Assembly (NCBI GenBank): GCA_000697475.1
Contig: JNEU01000956.1
Location: 1-64,000 of the forward strand
DNA length: 64,000 nucleotides
Direction of reading: 5' to 3'
Origin: Lichtheimia corymbifera B2541
Taxonomy: Eukaryota > Mucoromycota > Mucoromycetes > Mucorales > Lichtheimiaceae
The notes below the pieces were generated by a model. That model was given only the letters and a program-made list of their open reading frames with translations. It made no database searches and was not told where the DNA came from. The translations under genes were made by a program, and so were the position numbers. Of the stretch, positions 48,444-60,767 are shown one piece after another (the stretch's first letter is position 1; every line of letters starts with the position of its first letter).

Positions 48444-50726
48444 TTAGCTGTTTCCCATGACTCCCGCTTTCTGCATCTTTTTATCATGTCCTCTCTTGCG
48501 ATTATGGTTTCCAAATCGGGCCTTGTTCTTGTCCTTGTACGCCCTTTGCTTTGTCTCATCTTGACCAGCCGCCCGCTTCTCTTGTAATTGCTTGTGTTGA
48601 GCTTCTTTTAATGACTTGCCATCAACCTTTTCTTGTTGTCCATCAAAGAGCATATACTTGTCCAAAATTCGTTGTCGTCGTGGCTATAGGAAAAAAAAGA
48701 GCATTACGAAATGATGTCATGGAATTTGCATAAACAAAGACTTACGCTACGATCCAGCATGATGGCCCATCCTTCAAGTTGCTCGTCGCTCATACCAGTG
48801 ATCCTTCGCAATTCCGCACGTGCCTTTGACCTGCGTACAGCAGATGATCGATTGAATACATCACGATTGTCCACATAGGTATGAATAAGCGTGCTTTCAA
48901 AAACAACACCGGGATCTTCAGCAGCAGGTTGCTTCTTTTTGCTGCCCTTGATCTTGTCGACAGCTGAATCATCTTCATCATCCATTCCAACCGTTCCAGG
49001 TGCTTCGTTGATGCCATCATATGTGTCGTCGTATTCGTCATCATACATGTCATAAACTCGTTGTATAACATTGGCCTTTTCCTCTTGGATAAAGCTCTTG
49101 TCATTGAGCAATGATTCGGTTGTGCCACGGCTACATGAAACCAATGTGAGGATGTCTTTCGCTCTCCCTCTCTTTTTATTTACCATCCTTCTTACCTTTT
49201 CTTTCCAATATGCATCTTGCTTAAATCCACCTTGACATTGTCAGATAAAAGATCAAATTCATCATTGTCGAAAATGTTGCGTCGGTCTTCCAGGATGCTT
49301 TTCTTTGCTGAATCTGATTGATCGACTGTCTCCCTTGGAAGACTATGTCACGCGTACAAGTCAGACATTTTCCTATGAATGTGATATTCAAAACACTTAC
49401 TCTGCTAACGAGCGATCCATCTCTGCAAGTTTGGGTGGCAGGTTGTCTTCCAAAAGCTGCATAATAACAGTTTCCACATCACCGTTGTACTCCAACAAGC
49501 ACGCCTTGACGAACCCTTGTCCCAAATCAGGAAATAGATCTTGGATCTGCGATATTTTGGCCACTTCTTCCAAGGATGGCTGTGAATGGGGGAGTCAGCA
49601 AAGGTAATCATTCTCTTCATCATAGTCAACCTACCTCTGCAGAAATTGAAGACACCGTTGATTGCAGCTTTCTTTGACGTTGTCTTTGGAGCTTGTCCTT
49701 CCATGTTTCAGAGACGGTATTCATGTCACGCACCTGCTCCATTGAGAGTTGAAGAAATTCTATCCGATCTTCATCAGTAAAGTATATACGTTAAGGCTTG
49801 TATAGATGTATGATGAAAGACATGTCGTATCGTACAAAAGCACATAAAAAAGGATATCCATTGAAGTATTCCTTGTTGATATCACCAAGCGTATTGCTGA
49901 CTGAGCATTCGATCTGCCAATCCATGACCAGGGGACCATCGATAAAAGCATGATATGTGGTGTCGAGCTGACTCTTTTCAATCCATCCCAGCAATCGTTT
50001 GGAGAATTCGTCAATGACATTGCTATCCTTGGCATAACGAATAGGATCGAGATACAAGCAATCCACCACGTAGTTGAGGATATTGACGAGTGCACGTTTG
50101 ATCAGATATAAAGTGGGACCCGAATCATTCTTTCTTTTCAATGTTGGATAGCACTGGAATAAAGCATCGATGATTCCTTCATGTGGGGCAGTGTCAATGC
50201 ATGCAGATGTGAGTGCTTCCAATAATCGTACAACGACGTATACACGTTGATCATGGTCAGGATTGATATCATCGCTCGATTGTAAAGTCGTTAAGCAACC
50301 CAACAATGCTGTAAAAGAGGATCGCACAGCATCTTCCAAACGAGGATCAGCCTTGAGTAACGCTGCAAAGATGGTACGCACTTGCTCGGGGTTTGCTTCT
50401 TGATACGAAACAGCAAAGCTGGATAACCGATCGATCGTCAGCAATGCACCGCCTTTTGCTTTCAGTTGACTGGCACGATAAAAGATAAAAAAGACGCGTT
50501 TTGAGACCTCCCGATCGACACTGTGGCCGTCCATTTGTGCATTGAGCACAGCCGACACAAAGTCATGTAAGCTGGAGTTTTCTTGGATGGCGTGCAAAAA
50601 GTCATCGTCTGACGTATTGTCGAGTAGAGTTGTCAGCTGCGAGCACCATGCATCCCGGGCAACTTGATACAAATCAGCTGGAATCGTGTCGTTGTTGGCG
50701 GGTACAAAGGGTATAAGTGTAAGCAT
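48444..50726 (-). CDS. CUE3: CUE-domain protein Cue3/ASCC2-like
   Basis: Its relatives Cue3/Rqt3 and human ASCC2 bind polyubiquitin on stalled, collided ribosomes as part of the RQT/ASC-1 complex. Six exons (50726-~49844, 49768-49635, 49579-49401, 49342-49196, 49130-48746, 48683-48444) give about 655 aa. The first ~295 residues are all-helical, as in ASCC2. The CUE domain (KISQIQDLFPDLGQGFVKACL...VIMQLLED) has its FP and LL ubiquitin-binding motifs. The rest is charged and disordered, ending in a basic KDKNKARFGNHNRKRGHDKK tail typical of the family. Exon 1's donor is unsettled: GTGCTT at 49843 or GTGATA at 49885 both keep the frame; the latter would give 641 aa. Confidence 0.85.
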
Positions 50727-51315
50727 ATGTCAAAATAGCGGAATCAAATGGGTGAAGGAGTACATTCGATCAAGTGGGTCGCTCTATAAATGCCGTGGAC
50801 AGCTGCTGCGGCGGCGTCAGGACTATACCGCAGCAATTAAAAAGTAGTAGGACATTGTAACACTTTGCAATAAAGAGTATTTCCAATATCAATCAATCCA
50901 TCATGTCGTTTCTTTATTATTGATGAGCAAAGTGGTTCTTGTAATCTATTTTATTTGCTTGTGATGGGAGAGGGATCGATATTAAAAAAATTGGGTAGAC
51001 TCGAGCGGGGGAGGTAGGAACATCGAGGATGATCATCATTACAGGATGTGAATGAATAAACGATATATACCTACTGTAAAGGACCGATTCTTTGCAGATA
51101 AATTACAAACGATACTTGATTGACAACAAGGGAGGATGCTCGCACAGCCATTGTGCATTTAGAAACACCGATACAAGCAATCAAAGATCATGCGGAGAGC
51201 AAAAGGCTTTTTTTTTACTCTTCTTTATTACAACAACACATATCTCAATGGGCGCCATTGGTAGGCAACAACACGTTGAATGAGATCAAGCCTATTGTAA
51301 CACGACTCTATACAG
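50727..51315. other. Divergent region, probably hiding the first exon of the Nug1 gene
   Basis: 589 bp between the CUE3-like gene and the first Nug1 exon that I can place. The basic N-terminus expected for that GTPase should be encoded here, but no ATG-led basic exon with a fitting donor was found. A frame open from 51120 to the splice site has no ATG. Confidence 0.4.
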
Positions 51316-53524
51316 GAAAAAAGAAATCTCGCGATGCTCGGCTCCACGGCTCAAGTATGTATGGTATTGCGATCAAACGATCAGGGATCGCTGACCTGTT
51401 TTCTTTCTACTAGAACTGAAGAAGGATCCTGGACTTCCCAATCTCTCTCACTTTAAGCAAAAGCAACAAAACAAGGAAGAAGAGAAGCGGAAACGAGTAT
51501 GTTGAAAGTCGATATGATAGATGTGATATGTGTTGTATTAACATATGCTTTAGATGGCAGCCGCTCGAGACCAGCAATCCAAAGCACGACAACTTCTTCA
51601 AAACAAGAACCGACAATTCACAAACCACACATCATTATTGGACATGGTCAAGAATGCTGAACAAAGAAGCCAGGCCTTTGACACGCAGCAAGCTGAACAA
51701 CAACAACACGATGGATTCAGTAAAGACATGAAGGATGCTGCATTGAGTGGCGAGAAGGATAACTCAAGGAAGGCCTATTTCCGTGAATTTCGAAAGGTGC
51801 TTGAGAATGCTGATGTTGTCCTGGAGATTCTGGATGCACGGGATCCACTTGGTACTCGCACACGCCATGTTGAACGCATGATCATCGACAGTGGTCTCAA
51901 CAAAAAGGTGATTCTCATCCTGAATAAGATCGGTATGTTGCTATTTGAATATGATATGTGTGTATATATGTATCTAATACAAGCCATCACAAAGATTTGG
52001 TTCCCAAGGAGAACATTGAACAATGGCTCAAGTATCTACGCAACGAGTATCCCGCCATCGCTTTCAAGTCTTCAACACAATCTCAGCGTAAACATCTGGG
52101 TCGAGTGAACGTGTCAACGGATGTTGCAAGCGAGCAAATGCTCAACACATCAGAATGTCTTGGTGCCGAGAACTTGATGGCCTTGTTGAAGAATTATTGT
52201 CGCAGTGCGCATATCAAGACGTCCATTACAGTCGGCATTATCGGTTATCCCAATGTGGGCAAATCATCTGTTATCAACTCACTAGCACGATCCAAAGTAT
52301 GTGGTGTTGGATCTACACCTGGCTTCACCAAAGTGGCACAGCAGATAACGCTTGACAAGAATATCAAATTATTGGATTGCCCTGGTATCGTATTTGCATC
52401 ACACGGTCAAGATGGTCAGAGCGATGCCGAGATTGCATTGAGAAATTGTATCAAGGTCGAATTGCTGGAGGATCCAATCACACCGGGTAAAGTATTGGGA
52501 GATTTCGGAATCAAAAGGAACCATGCATGACTAATTTTTCTCCATAGTGGAAGTGATTGTGTCAAAAATCCCGACTCAACAGCTGATGACCATGTATGAC
52601 GTGGGTTGGTTCAATAACGCACATGAATTCTTGGTCTTGTTGGCACAGCAACGAGGAAAGCTGAAAAAGGTACATTCAATGGCATGAACATGGAGAACAA
52701 GGTTACTGACATGGACGTGTCTATAGGGAGGTATTTCCGATATTCAGTTGGTGGCTCGTGCAGTACTTCAAGATTGGAACAGTGGCAAGATTCCATTTTA
52801 TACCCTTCCACCTGCGAACAAGCAAACACGCGACTTTGGCAGTGCGATTGTTTCATCGTGGGGTCAAGAATTTAATATTAATGAGCTTCAAGCTGCCGAT
52901 CAATCGATCCTGGGTGGTCTGCGGGGAGCTGCTGATTTTGGCAATAATGCAGTTGTGATGGTAAGTTTACACGATATTATTTATGTGGGGTGATCGGGGA
53001 ACACACAAGTGGTGTGATTTTGTGTACTAATGCATCATATGCTATTTTAGCAATCCACAGATGCTGATATGATGGACGTTGGTGATACTATGACTGATGC
53101 AGCTGCCACAGAGTATGTATTTGGATGAGTCAACAGAAAGGTATACAGGATCCGATTGACATGTGCATCTTATTTTAGGAACTCCATGATTGAGGATGAC
53201 TCCAACGAGGTACAAGCAGCAAGACAAAATGGATCAAACATTGTTGTGGATGCCATGCGTTTCAAGAAGAAAGGAACCGCACCTAATCAAAAGCAGCAGC
53301 TCTTTTCTCAAGCCGAAGAAGAATTGATGAACAGCTTACAACGCAACCAACAATTGGCCAAGGAACAAAAGTTGATGGCAAAACGAGCTCGCAAATTGCA
53401 AAGCGGGGGTCAAAATGCCTCTGAAGAGGACTCAATGGTGATGGGCGATGATGACAATATGATGATGAGTATGCCCAGTGCTCCTCCATCGGATGTGCTT
53501 CCTGACGAGGACGAGGATTTGTAA
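51316..53524 (+). CDS. NUG1: Nucleolar GTPase Nug1/nucleostemin (GNL3), 5' end unresolved
   Basis: This circularly permuted GTPase is needed for 60S ribosome assembly and export. Exons placed: 51316-51354, 51414-51496, 51554-51932, 51995-52486, 52548-52669, 52727-52960, 53051-53112 and 53179-53524, about 585 codons. The visible order is a KKDPGLPN block, a coiled coil, then the permuted G motifs: DARDP (G5), NKID (G4, split by an intron), GYPNVGKSS (G1, P-loop) and DCPG (G3), followed by the RNA-binding-like [17 protein letters not shown] region and an acidic tail. The normal basic N-terminus (20-45 residues, nucleolar targeting) is missing from the part I can assemble. Either a short first exon lies upstream or the gene is 5'-damaged. 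Confidence 0.9.
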
Positions 53525-53664
53525 TATTAAGTAATCTTATCATAGAAATAAACAGATAATTTTCTATTCTTGACATAATTCTATTGGTCCAGGTGAATCG
53601 AAAAACGGGATTACCAAAAGAGGGTAACCTCTTTCTGGATGCCCCTTTACCCGTGCCGATACCA

Positions 53665-53674
53665 TATAAAAAGG
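53665..53674 (+). promoter_or_regulatory. TATA box of the small-protein gene
   Basis: TATAAAAAGG lies about 120 bp before the ATG at 53786, followed by a pyrimidine-rich leader with repeated CACTCGCTTT and CACACACT. This is a typical strong fungal core promoter. Confidence 0.65.
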
Positions 53675-53785
53675 TGAGGAGGGCACGGTGAAAGCCGTTC
53701 CGCATTCCAATTTTCTTCTTTTCCACTTTTTCTCTTCACTCGCTTTCACTCGCTTTCACACACACTCACACAAACAAGCAATCCA

Positions 53786-54025
53786 ATGTTTTCCACAGTA
53801 ATGAACGGTATTCGCATGCAACTCAAGCGTGCAGAAGCACCACGCCATCCTACCAAGAACAAGGCAAATGAATCCTTTGAAGAATCTGACTTTGCTATGG
53901 CCAGTGCTATCCATATCAGCGCAGCAGGAAGAGGGCATCAACAACGACCCACAGCTTTTGGTATCTCACGAGATTCGGCGGACGACTTTATCCAAAAAGA
54001 CCTTATTTCATCCTCATGGTACTAG
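53786..54025 (+). CDS. Small 79-aa protein of unknown function
   Basis: A single exon of 79 residues with no recognisable domain. It starts MFSTVMNGIRMQLKRAEAP, which could form an amphipathic helix, then becomes polar with an acidic FEESDF patch and ends SSSWY. It has no signal peptide or membrane segment. Support for being real comes from context: a TATA box and CT-rich leader upstream, a start ATG preceded by CCA, and a stop followed by pyrimidine-rich 3' flank. It sits 261 bp downstream of Nug1 on the same strand with its own promoter. Conservation could not be tested. Confidence 0.55.
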   Translation: MFSTVMNGIRMQLKRAEAPRHPTKNKANESFEESDFAMASAIHISAAGRGHQQRPTAFGISRDSADDFIQKDLISSSWY

Positions 54026-55332
54026 ACGGTGTTTTATCAAAGACGTACTACTCTACTCTACATTGTTACCCTGCTCTTGTCGTCTCTGCTATATCGACCA
54101 TGTAAATACCTAAAACCGCTCTATCCTATTTCCGACGCGTTTCAACCCGTTGTTTCGTTTTCTTTTATTCACCAAGCATTATTCAACTTCATTGTATATA
54201 TCATCTTTTTCTCTAATATAAACATTCTTTGCATTATCGATATCGAATACCCAATGCCAAGAAACTGCATCTTCTCCTTGGGATAATGTAGGGGGTGGGA
54301 GAGAGAAAGCACAGAAGGAGAAGCATATCGTAAAATGCACAAAGTTTTGGTAAACGAACAAAGTTACCTGGGGGAGTGATAAAAAGTAATGCGTATCATT
54401 CAGGGCCACTTGCATAACTAACATGGGAAATTCCAGAATGGGCTACCCCTGATAAAGTGCATGCATGTGTATATGTGTAATGTCAATTGAATTAGCTCAT
54501 CACCATGTGTCGCATGTTTGGGAGAGCTGGGCGGGCAAACGTAAAGGTCGGAGAAGGAAAATGAACCACAGAGATGATCTCATTTCCCTATGCGACTTGG
54601 GTTGCACATCAAGTATATAAAAGGCACGCACATACCAACCTAACGTGATACGCATGGGCAGAGAAATATCATAATAGCTTATGCGTCAGTTCCATTTCAT
54701 ATAAAAATGGGGCGATGTATTCAACCACTTGTTTAACCCAACACGGAAATAAGAGACCAACAATGTGCCCTGTATGCATCTGCTGGTCCTTCATTGTCTC
54801 AGATTATTGCAGTGTTCTTTTTTAAAATCAAAATCAACCGAATGGATGCCGGGTAACAATCAGGCGATGTTCATTATGCGTTGTTGAGGAGCTATAACTT
54901 CCAATCATTGCATAGGATTATCGTATGAGTTAGGATGTACAAAGTCATTTACAAGTGGGCAGCAGAGGTAGGTAGTAAGTGGGTCATTGTAGTTTGGAAA
55001 GATAAAGGGTACATGCGTCTTTGTTGTGATGTGAAAGGAATATAGAAACAAAGGCTTTATTCTCCTTAAAATATGAGTTGCATGACAACCATAGAGATAC
55101 AGTATTCGAGATAATCTCAAGATTAGGTTACACATGGATTGGTGGCATTCTTCATCAATTAGTTGGACCTCTTTAAGATATACATCTTGCTGCTGTGCTT
55201 CGTTGGATTTCCTTTTTTTTCGCACCGCTTCCTTCTTGTACCACTCCTTAAGGCACACACACCCACACCCTCGCTCTCTCTTTTTCTCTTTCTCTGTCTT
55301 TTTCTCTTTCTCGTCTTTCCTTCTCTTATCTA
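54026..55332. other. Intergenic region with an orphan TATA box
   Basis: 1.3 kb. A TATATAAAAGG box at 54614-54624 on the + strand has no coding frame behind it within several hundred bases. A long pyrimidine-rich stretch (55251-55320) is the leader of the septin gene. Confidence 0.45.
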
Positions 55333-56878
55333 ATGGCTCCTGTCACCGTTTCTTCATCGGGTATTGGCGTCGCTCATTTGCCCAACCAACGACACAAAAT
55401 TGTCACCAACCGTGGTGCAAAGTTCACCGTCATGGTGTGTGGTGAGTACTCCTTCATCTCGGTAACAATCTCGCTCCATTCAGGCTAACATTTGAGTTTT
55501 TATTGTCAAGGCGAATCGGGTGTTGGCAAGACTACTTTTATCAATACACTCTTTACAACGTCCATCAAGTCATACAAGAATCCTGCAAAGCGCCATGAGA
55601 AGCAGCTCGATCGTACTGTCGAGATTGAGATTACCAAAGCAGGTATGGGATATTGGATTCAATGGGTGTGATAGTGATGATAATCTATCGGGATATCGCT
55701 TGTGGCTGACAACAACATCCCTTATAATAGAGTTGGAGGAACAAATGTTCAAGGTCAAGCTCAATGTGATCGATACGCCAGGCTTTGGTGATTATGTCAA
55801 CAACTATGATAGCTGGTTGCCTGTGGTCGAGTTCATTGATGATCAGCATGAGAACTATATGCGTCAAGAACAACAACCAAGTCGTCAAGGTGTCATTGAT
55901 ATGCGTGTGCATGCTTGCCTTTACTTTATCCGACCCAATGGCCATGGGTAAGTCGTGCATGACAAGAGGAATGAATCAAGGTTTATTTACTTTATCAAAC
56001 AGATTGAAGCCCTTGGATATTGAGATTATGAAGCGTCTAGGATCCCGTGTCAACTTGATTCCTGTCATTGCCAAGGCAGATACCCTTACACCCAATGACC
56101 TTGCGCAATTCAAGCAACGTGTAGGTCCCAAAGCCAGTTTCTGAAGGATGTTGTTCAATGACTGATCAATGTATATAGATTCTCGAGACGATCGAAGCCC
56201 AAAACATCCGCGTATACTCGTGCCCCATTGAGAGCGATGAAGAAGATGTGACTACCCGAAACAAGGATATCATGTCAGCCATGCCATTTTCCATCATTGG
56301 ATCCACGCAGCAAGTAAGCACGCCTGATGGTCGTCAAGTGTTGGGTCGTCAATATTCATGGGGCGTAGCCGAAGTGGAAAATGAAGATCATTGCGACTTT
56401 AAAAAGCTACGCAACCTGTTGATCCGCAACCATATGCTTGATTTGATTTCCACGACTGAAGAGATTCACTATGAAAACTATCGTCAACAGCAAATGGCTT
56501 CTCGCAAGTTTGGTGAACCAAAGTATGTTATGCATGCAGACTCATACATCGCTTCTACTCACATCACCTTCTTTTTGTTTCAAGGGTGAAGAAATACGAG
56601 AATCCCAAGCACCGTGAAAAGGAAGACTTGCTTCGTAAGCAATTCACAGAACAAGTTAAGGCTGAAGAAAACCGTTTCCGTCAATGGGAGCAGCAGGTAA
56701 ATTACAGGTCATGGATATAGCAAAAATGGGGCATATGCTGACAACATTTGTATAGTTGGTGTCTGAACGTGACCGATTGAATAAGGATTTGGAAGATCAA
56801 CATGCACGAATCAAAGCCCTTGAAGCGGAACTTGAGCAAATCTATCACCTTCAGAGCCGCGGTACTTTGAGAAGGTAG
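55333..56878 (+). CDS. CDC12: Septin, Cdc12 group
   Basis: Septins are GTP-binding proteins that polymerise into filaments at sites of septation, branching and spore formation. Seven exons (55333-55441, 55511-55642, 55731-55947, 56003-56120, 56179-56522, 56585-56696, 56756-56878) give 384 aa. [13 protein letters not shown] near the N-terminus is the Cdc12-group hallmark; the P-loop is GESGVGKT (residues 37-44), G3 is DTPGFGD, G4 is AKAD, and the septin-unique element includes [14 protein letters not shown]. The C-terminal 60 residues form a coiled coil ([19 protein letters not shown]). All splice phases fit, and the start ATG follows a CT-rich leader. It is convergent with the PQ-loop gene. 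Confidence 0.95.
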
Positions 56879-57233
56879 ATCAGCCTGTCTCTCCTTTCTG
56901 GAACCATGGTGCCCCCAGGAGTACGATTACATTTTTCTTTGGTGAACAAACAAACAACAACATTACATTTCTTATAATTCTATATCCTCCAGCCTTTTCT
57001 TTCAGTGATTGACAACACAAAAAGAGATAATATTTGAATCAAAATTTATATTGGGAATCCAAGGTGGTGGTGGTGTATTATGCGGGTTGATCTATGTACA
57101 AGCTCTGGTGGGAGATGTGAGTGGTTGGTTGTGTGGGAATCAAAAACGGATTTGCTAGTGGGTGGTTTAAGGGGGAGGAGGTGTAGAGATAATAAGAAAA
57201 GATGTGGCGTTTAGGAAAAGGAAGATAGGATGT
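56879..57233. other. Convergent 3' flanks of septin and PQ-loop genes
   Basis: 355 bp, no gene seen. Confidence 0.5.
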
Positions 57234-58271
57234 CTAGGGCAATTGTAAAACAGGCTCGACATTCTTCTCCCGGGTATCATTGTTGTAAAGACGATATTGG
57301 ATGTAGATGGTTAAATCAAAAACAAGAGTACCGGCACTGCCGATGATGTATGGCACCGATTCAATCAAGGATTGACGAGTTTGATGAGGGTTCGTAAATA
57401 CGCCAAGAGTGTAAGTGAAATTGCCTGCAGCTGCACACATGAACAGGGCCATGGCAAGTCCTTCAACCGATTGACGCTTGTAGTTCTTGAGGATTTGTGG
57501 GGCCCTTGAGCTTAGGTACAGGCAGGTGCATAACCAGGCAAAGAACCGACCCATCCACAAGGTATTATCGTCGTCTTGTGACAACAACGATAAATCTGAC
57601 CCATCGATTGTGTCGTGTGATGCTACCATGGTGGTCGTCAGCGTAACGGATTGCTCAGGTGATGCCATTCGGGTGAGTGTGACAAGGAGACCAGCCATGA
57701 GTAGGGTGCGTGATGACGAGGCTACTGAGCCGTATCTGGCAATGTCCGTAGTACCATCATCAGCCGTTGTCTTCTTCAAGAGTTGTTCTTTATCCATTTG
57801 CAATGTGGGGTTGAACCATTGACGTAAGCGGTTGTCCGGATATTTGACATAGTAAAGCCATTGGAAACATAATAGGGTATCGATGAAGATAAAGTAAATG
57901 GAAAGGTACACTTGAAAGTTAAGCTGACCGGTATATATGCAACCAATGAAGTTGGCCACATCGCCTGCAATAAACTAGATTAGGCAATTTGCTTTCCATT
58001 GTCTTTGTCCTTTTGATTCTTACCGGATAACCAAACCGTGAGGAAAGAAAAGGAAAGTGATTCGGCATCTTGATATCTATAATTCTTGATGACTTGACTG
58101 TGGTAGGTAATGAACTGCATGATGAGCATCGACGCTATTTTAAATGCCAGTGGGTAGGTACCCTTAATTCACTTACGGCATCTGTGCATTCAACCAGCAA
58201 AGGATAGATATATAGCCAAGTGCCCAACTGAAGCAATCTTGCCAGCCATAGACGCAATCACCAAAAATTGT
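57234..58271 (-). CDS. PQ-loop vacuolar amino-acid transporter, first exon unresolved
   Basis: PQ-loop proteins of the Ypq/PQLC2 group export cationic amino acids from vacuoles or lysosomes. Exons placed: 58271-58177, 58097-58024 and 57964-57234, 299 aa. The two PQ motifs are MPQVIKNYR and APQILKNYK, each in the usual helix-loop context, with about seven membrane helices in a 3+1+3 arrangement. A polar loop of roughly 90 residues separates the two repeats. An in-frame stop lies just before the first placed exon at an acceptor (CATTTAG), so a short first exon with the ATG must lie upstream; no phase-0 donor candidate near 58320 convinced me. Substrate is inference from the family. Confidence 0.85.
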
Positions 58272-59181
58272 CTAAATGGGAATGAGTATGCTGGTAATTA
58301 TAAAGGCGGCTGCATAATTGATCATACATGAATCCATCGTATATATTCGACGCCTTCAAAAGTAGCTGGACAAGATTCGATTGACATTGAGAGGGTAAAC
58401 GAGAGAGGGAAAAAAAGAAGAGGGAAGAAAGGAAAAAGAAGTATAAGAAAAAAGAAACAAGGAGTGAGCTGCGAGGAAATATATATATTGTAGATGGGAA
58501 GGCAGTGTGATGGCTATGCATAGGCAAGTCCGACGTAGATAATCTTTACGTACTCCCAAAAAGGCAGGATCCATCAACTGATTGCAGGAAAAGGGGTTTG
58601 TGGAAAACGTGGTTCAATCCGAGTCATGCCTTGATCTAAAGTGACACCAAGTGAGATGTGCTGTGGAGCACTCATCATTGTTGCCCTTCCCTGTTTCACT
58701 CTTTTTGGTTACTCTACCCATTCCTATCCCATATATGATCAAGTGCAAACATTTTTACGAGTGCAACAGCTCTGAGAAGTTAGAAATGCACCGAGGTAAG
58801 ATAATGGATTATGTGGATCACATCGTGCATGTTGCAATGATGCCAAGGGAAAAATCATGCTTGAAGCGTCCCAACATTAATGAGAACAGCAAACAAATAG
58901 CGGTGAAACAACCAATAGCCTCTTGCGGGTAAATCCCGTAAAGTGTGTGTGTCGGGATATGAAAAGCACAACCGCACGTTCACCATTAAAAGACATTTTT
59001 GATCGTCTGGGAGCATTAAACACTATTCGTCCGGCATTCGGTCGATCGTGAGAAAATACCTCATAGTGGCTGGTCCTGAAGTGAGGAAAAAAAAAAAAAA
59101 AAAGACAGCACAATTGATGATAAGAGGCGTCTCTCTCTCTCTTTCTTCTTTTCATTTCCTATCTCAATCGCACTTTATATC
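58272..59181. other. Intergenic region upstream of PQ-loop and threonine aldolase genes
   Basis: 910 bp divergent region. It should contain the missing first exon of the PQ-loop gene. A poly(A) run of about 19 bases at 59089-59103 precedes the aldolase leader, followed by a CT-rich stretch. Confidence 0.45.
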
Positions 59182-60556
59182 ATGTCTCCTGCAAGCACTA
59201 CAGCCCGCGTGTACGATATCACTAGTGATACCGCTACATTGCCCACGGATGAGATGTTTGAGGTCATGAAAATGGCATCTCGTGGTGATGATGTGTTCCA
59301 GGTATGAACAATGCAACAAAGGATCATTGCCCTGATTTTTTTCGCACGCTTAACATACCATATGACGAATCATTTCATTGACGACTATCTAGGCCGATGA
59401 CGATGTCAAGGCGCTTGAAGCCTACATGGCTGATCTCTTGGGTCATGAAGCTGCTTTGTTTTGCGTTAGTGGCACTATGTCCAACCAACTTGGCTTACGT
59501 ACCATCTTAACACAGCCACCTCATTCCGTGTTGAGTGATGCTCGAGCACATATCTATGTTCATGAGTGTGGTGGTCTCAGCTACCATTCTCAGGCTAGCG
59601 TAACTCCTGTAATGCCAAAGAATGGCATTTATTTGACTGCTGAAGACGTTCGTGCAGCCATTGTCACTGATGAACTCTGCGGTGCACCCACCAAAGGTAA
59701 AACGAAACATTGATTTGTCATCGTCCCTAATGGCTGACATAAACACGTCTGTATTACCAGTGATTGGCCTTGAAAATACATTAAATGGCATGGTGATGCC
59801 TATCGAAGAGATCAAACGCATTCGTCAAGTCGCTGATGAATTTGGTCTATTGATGCATTTGGATGGTGCTCGTCTCTGGAATGCAAGTGCCGCTTCGGGC
59901 GTTCCAATGAAGGAATACGGCAAGCTCTTTGATACCGTGTCTGTTTGCCTTTCCAAGGGTGCTGGTGCACCTATTGGTTCCATTCTTGCTTGCAACAAGG
60001 AACGTATTCGCAAGGCTCGCCATTTACGCAAATTGATGGGTGGTGGATGGCGTCAAGCTGGTTCGTTGGTATGCTCTCACACACATGATATGGATACACA
60101 TTCTTGGTAGATTAGCTGACACAAAACTCATCATAGGCTGCCGCAGCACGTCATTGTATCGATACTGTCGTTCCCACCCTGCCACAAACACACGCATTAG
60201 CTTCACGTCTTGCCAAGCATTTGCAATCACTGGGTATCAACTTAGTGTTGCCCTGCCACACCAACATGTTGTTCATTGATGTTTCACCAGTCGGTCTCAC
60301 AGTCGACACGCTAGCTGCCGAGCTTATCAAGAAAAACATCAAGATTAGTGCCACACCGGGCGCAACCGTTTCTCGCATTGTGCTGCATTACCAAATCCCC
60401 GCTGAAGTAATTCAAGACTTTATGGATGTTGCTTCACAAGTTGTCAAGGAGCATGGCAAACCAGTGACCACAGCCATTAAAGATGGTATTGCTGCATCCA
60501 ACAATGGTCACTCTGTGCCAAACTTGGCAGCTGCTTATCCTTCCGGAAACAATTAG
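59182..60556 (+). CDS. GLY1: Low-specificity L-threonine aldolase
   Basis: This PLP enzyme splits threonine (or allo-threonine) into glycine and acetaldehyde and is a main glycine source in fungi. Four exons (59182-59301, 59393-59696, 59761-60068, 60137-60556) give 383 aa. The N-terminal SDTATLPTDEM, the GLENTLNGMVMP loop, HLDGARLWNA and the PLP-binding Lys207 in LSKGAGAPIGS are family signatures, and the GGGWRQAG block follows. All junctions keep frame. No targeting signal is seen, so it is likely cytosolic. It ends 211 bp from the convergent PC-esterase gene. Confidence 0.95.
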
Positions 60557-60767
60557 ATTCCGTGGTCTCCCGCTCACAATCATTTTTTTGTACTACCCAA
60601 AATCTATAGTCATTCATCCCACATACGCATACGCAAAACGTCATCACACCTTATCCCCAGTATATCACTTTTGTCATGAAAAAAGCCTTTTCTTGCTTTG
60701 GTTCTTTACTTTTACTTTCAATTGATACCAGTAAGGGTCCATTATATGATATAAAAAAAGGACGGGT

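Noticed and set aside
51120..51315. Frame running into the first placed Nug1 exon, taken as the N-terminus
   Set aside because: No ATG and not basic as expected for Nug1; an acceptor TATACAG at 51309-51315 suggests it is intron.
58258..58577. Minus-strand frames before the PQ-loop gene as its first exon
   Set aside because: The frame ending near 58258 is out of phase with the PQ-loop exon; the donor TCAT|GTATGA leaves the wrong phase.
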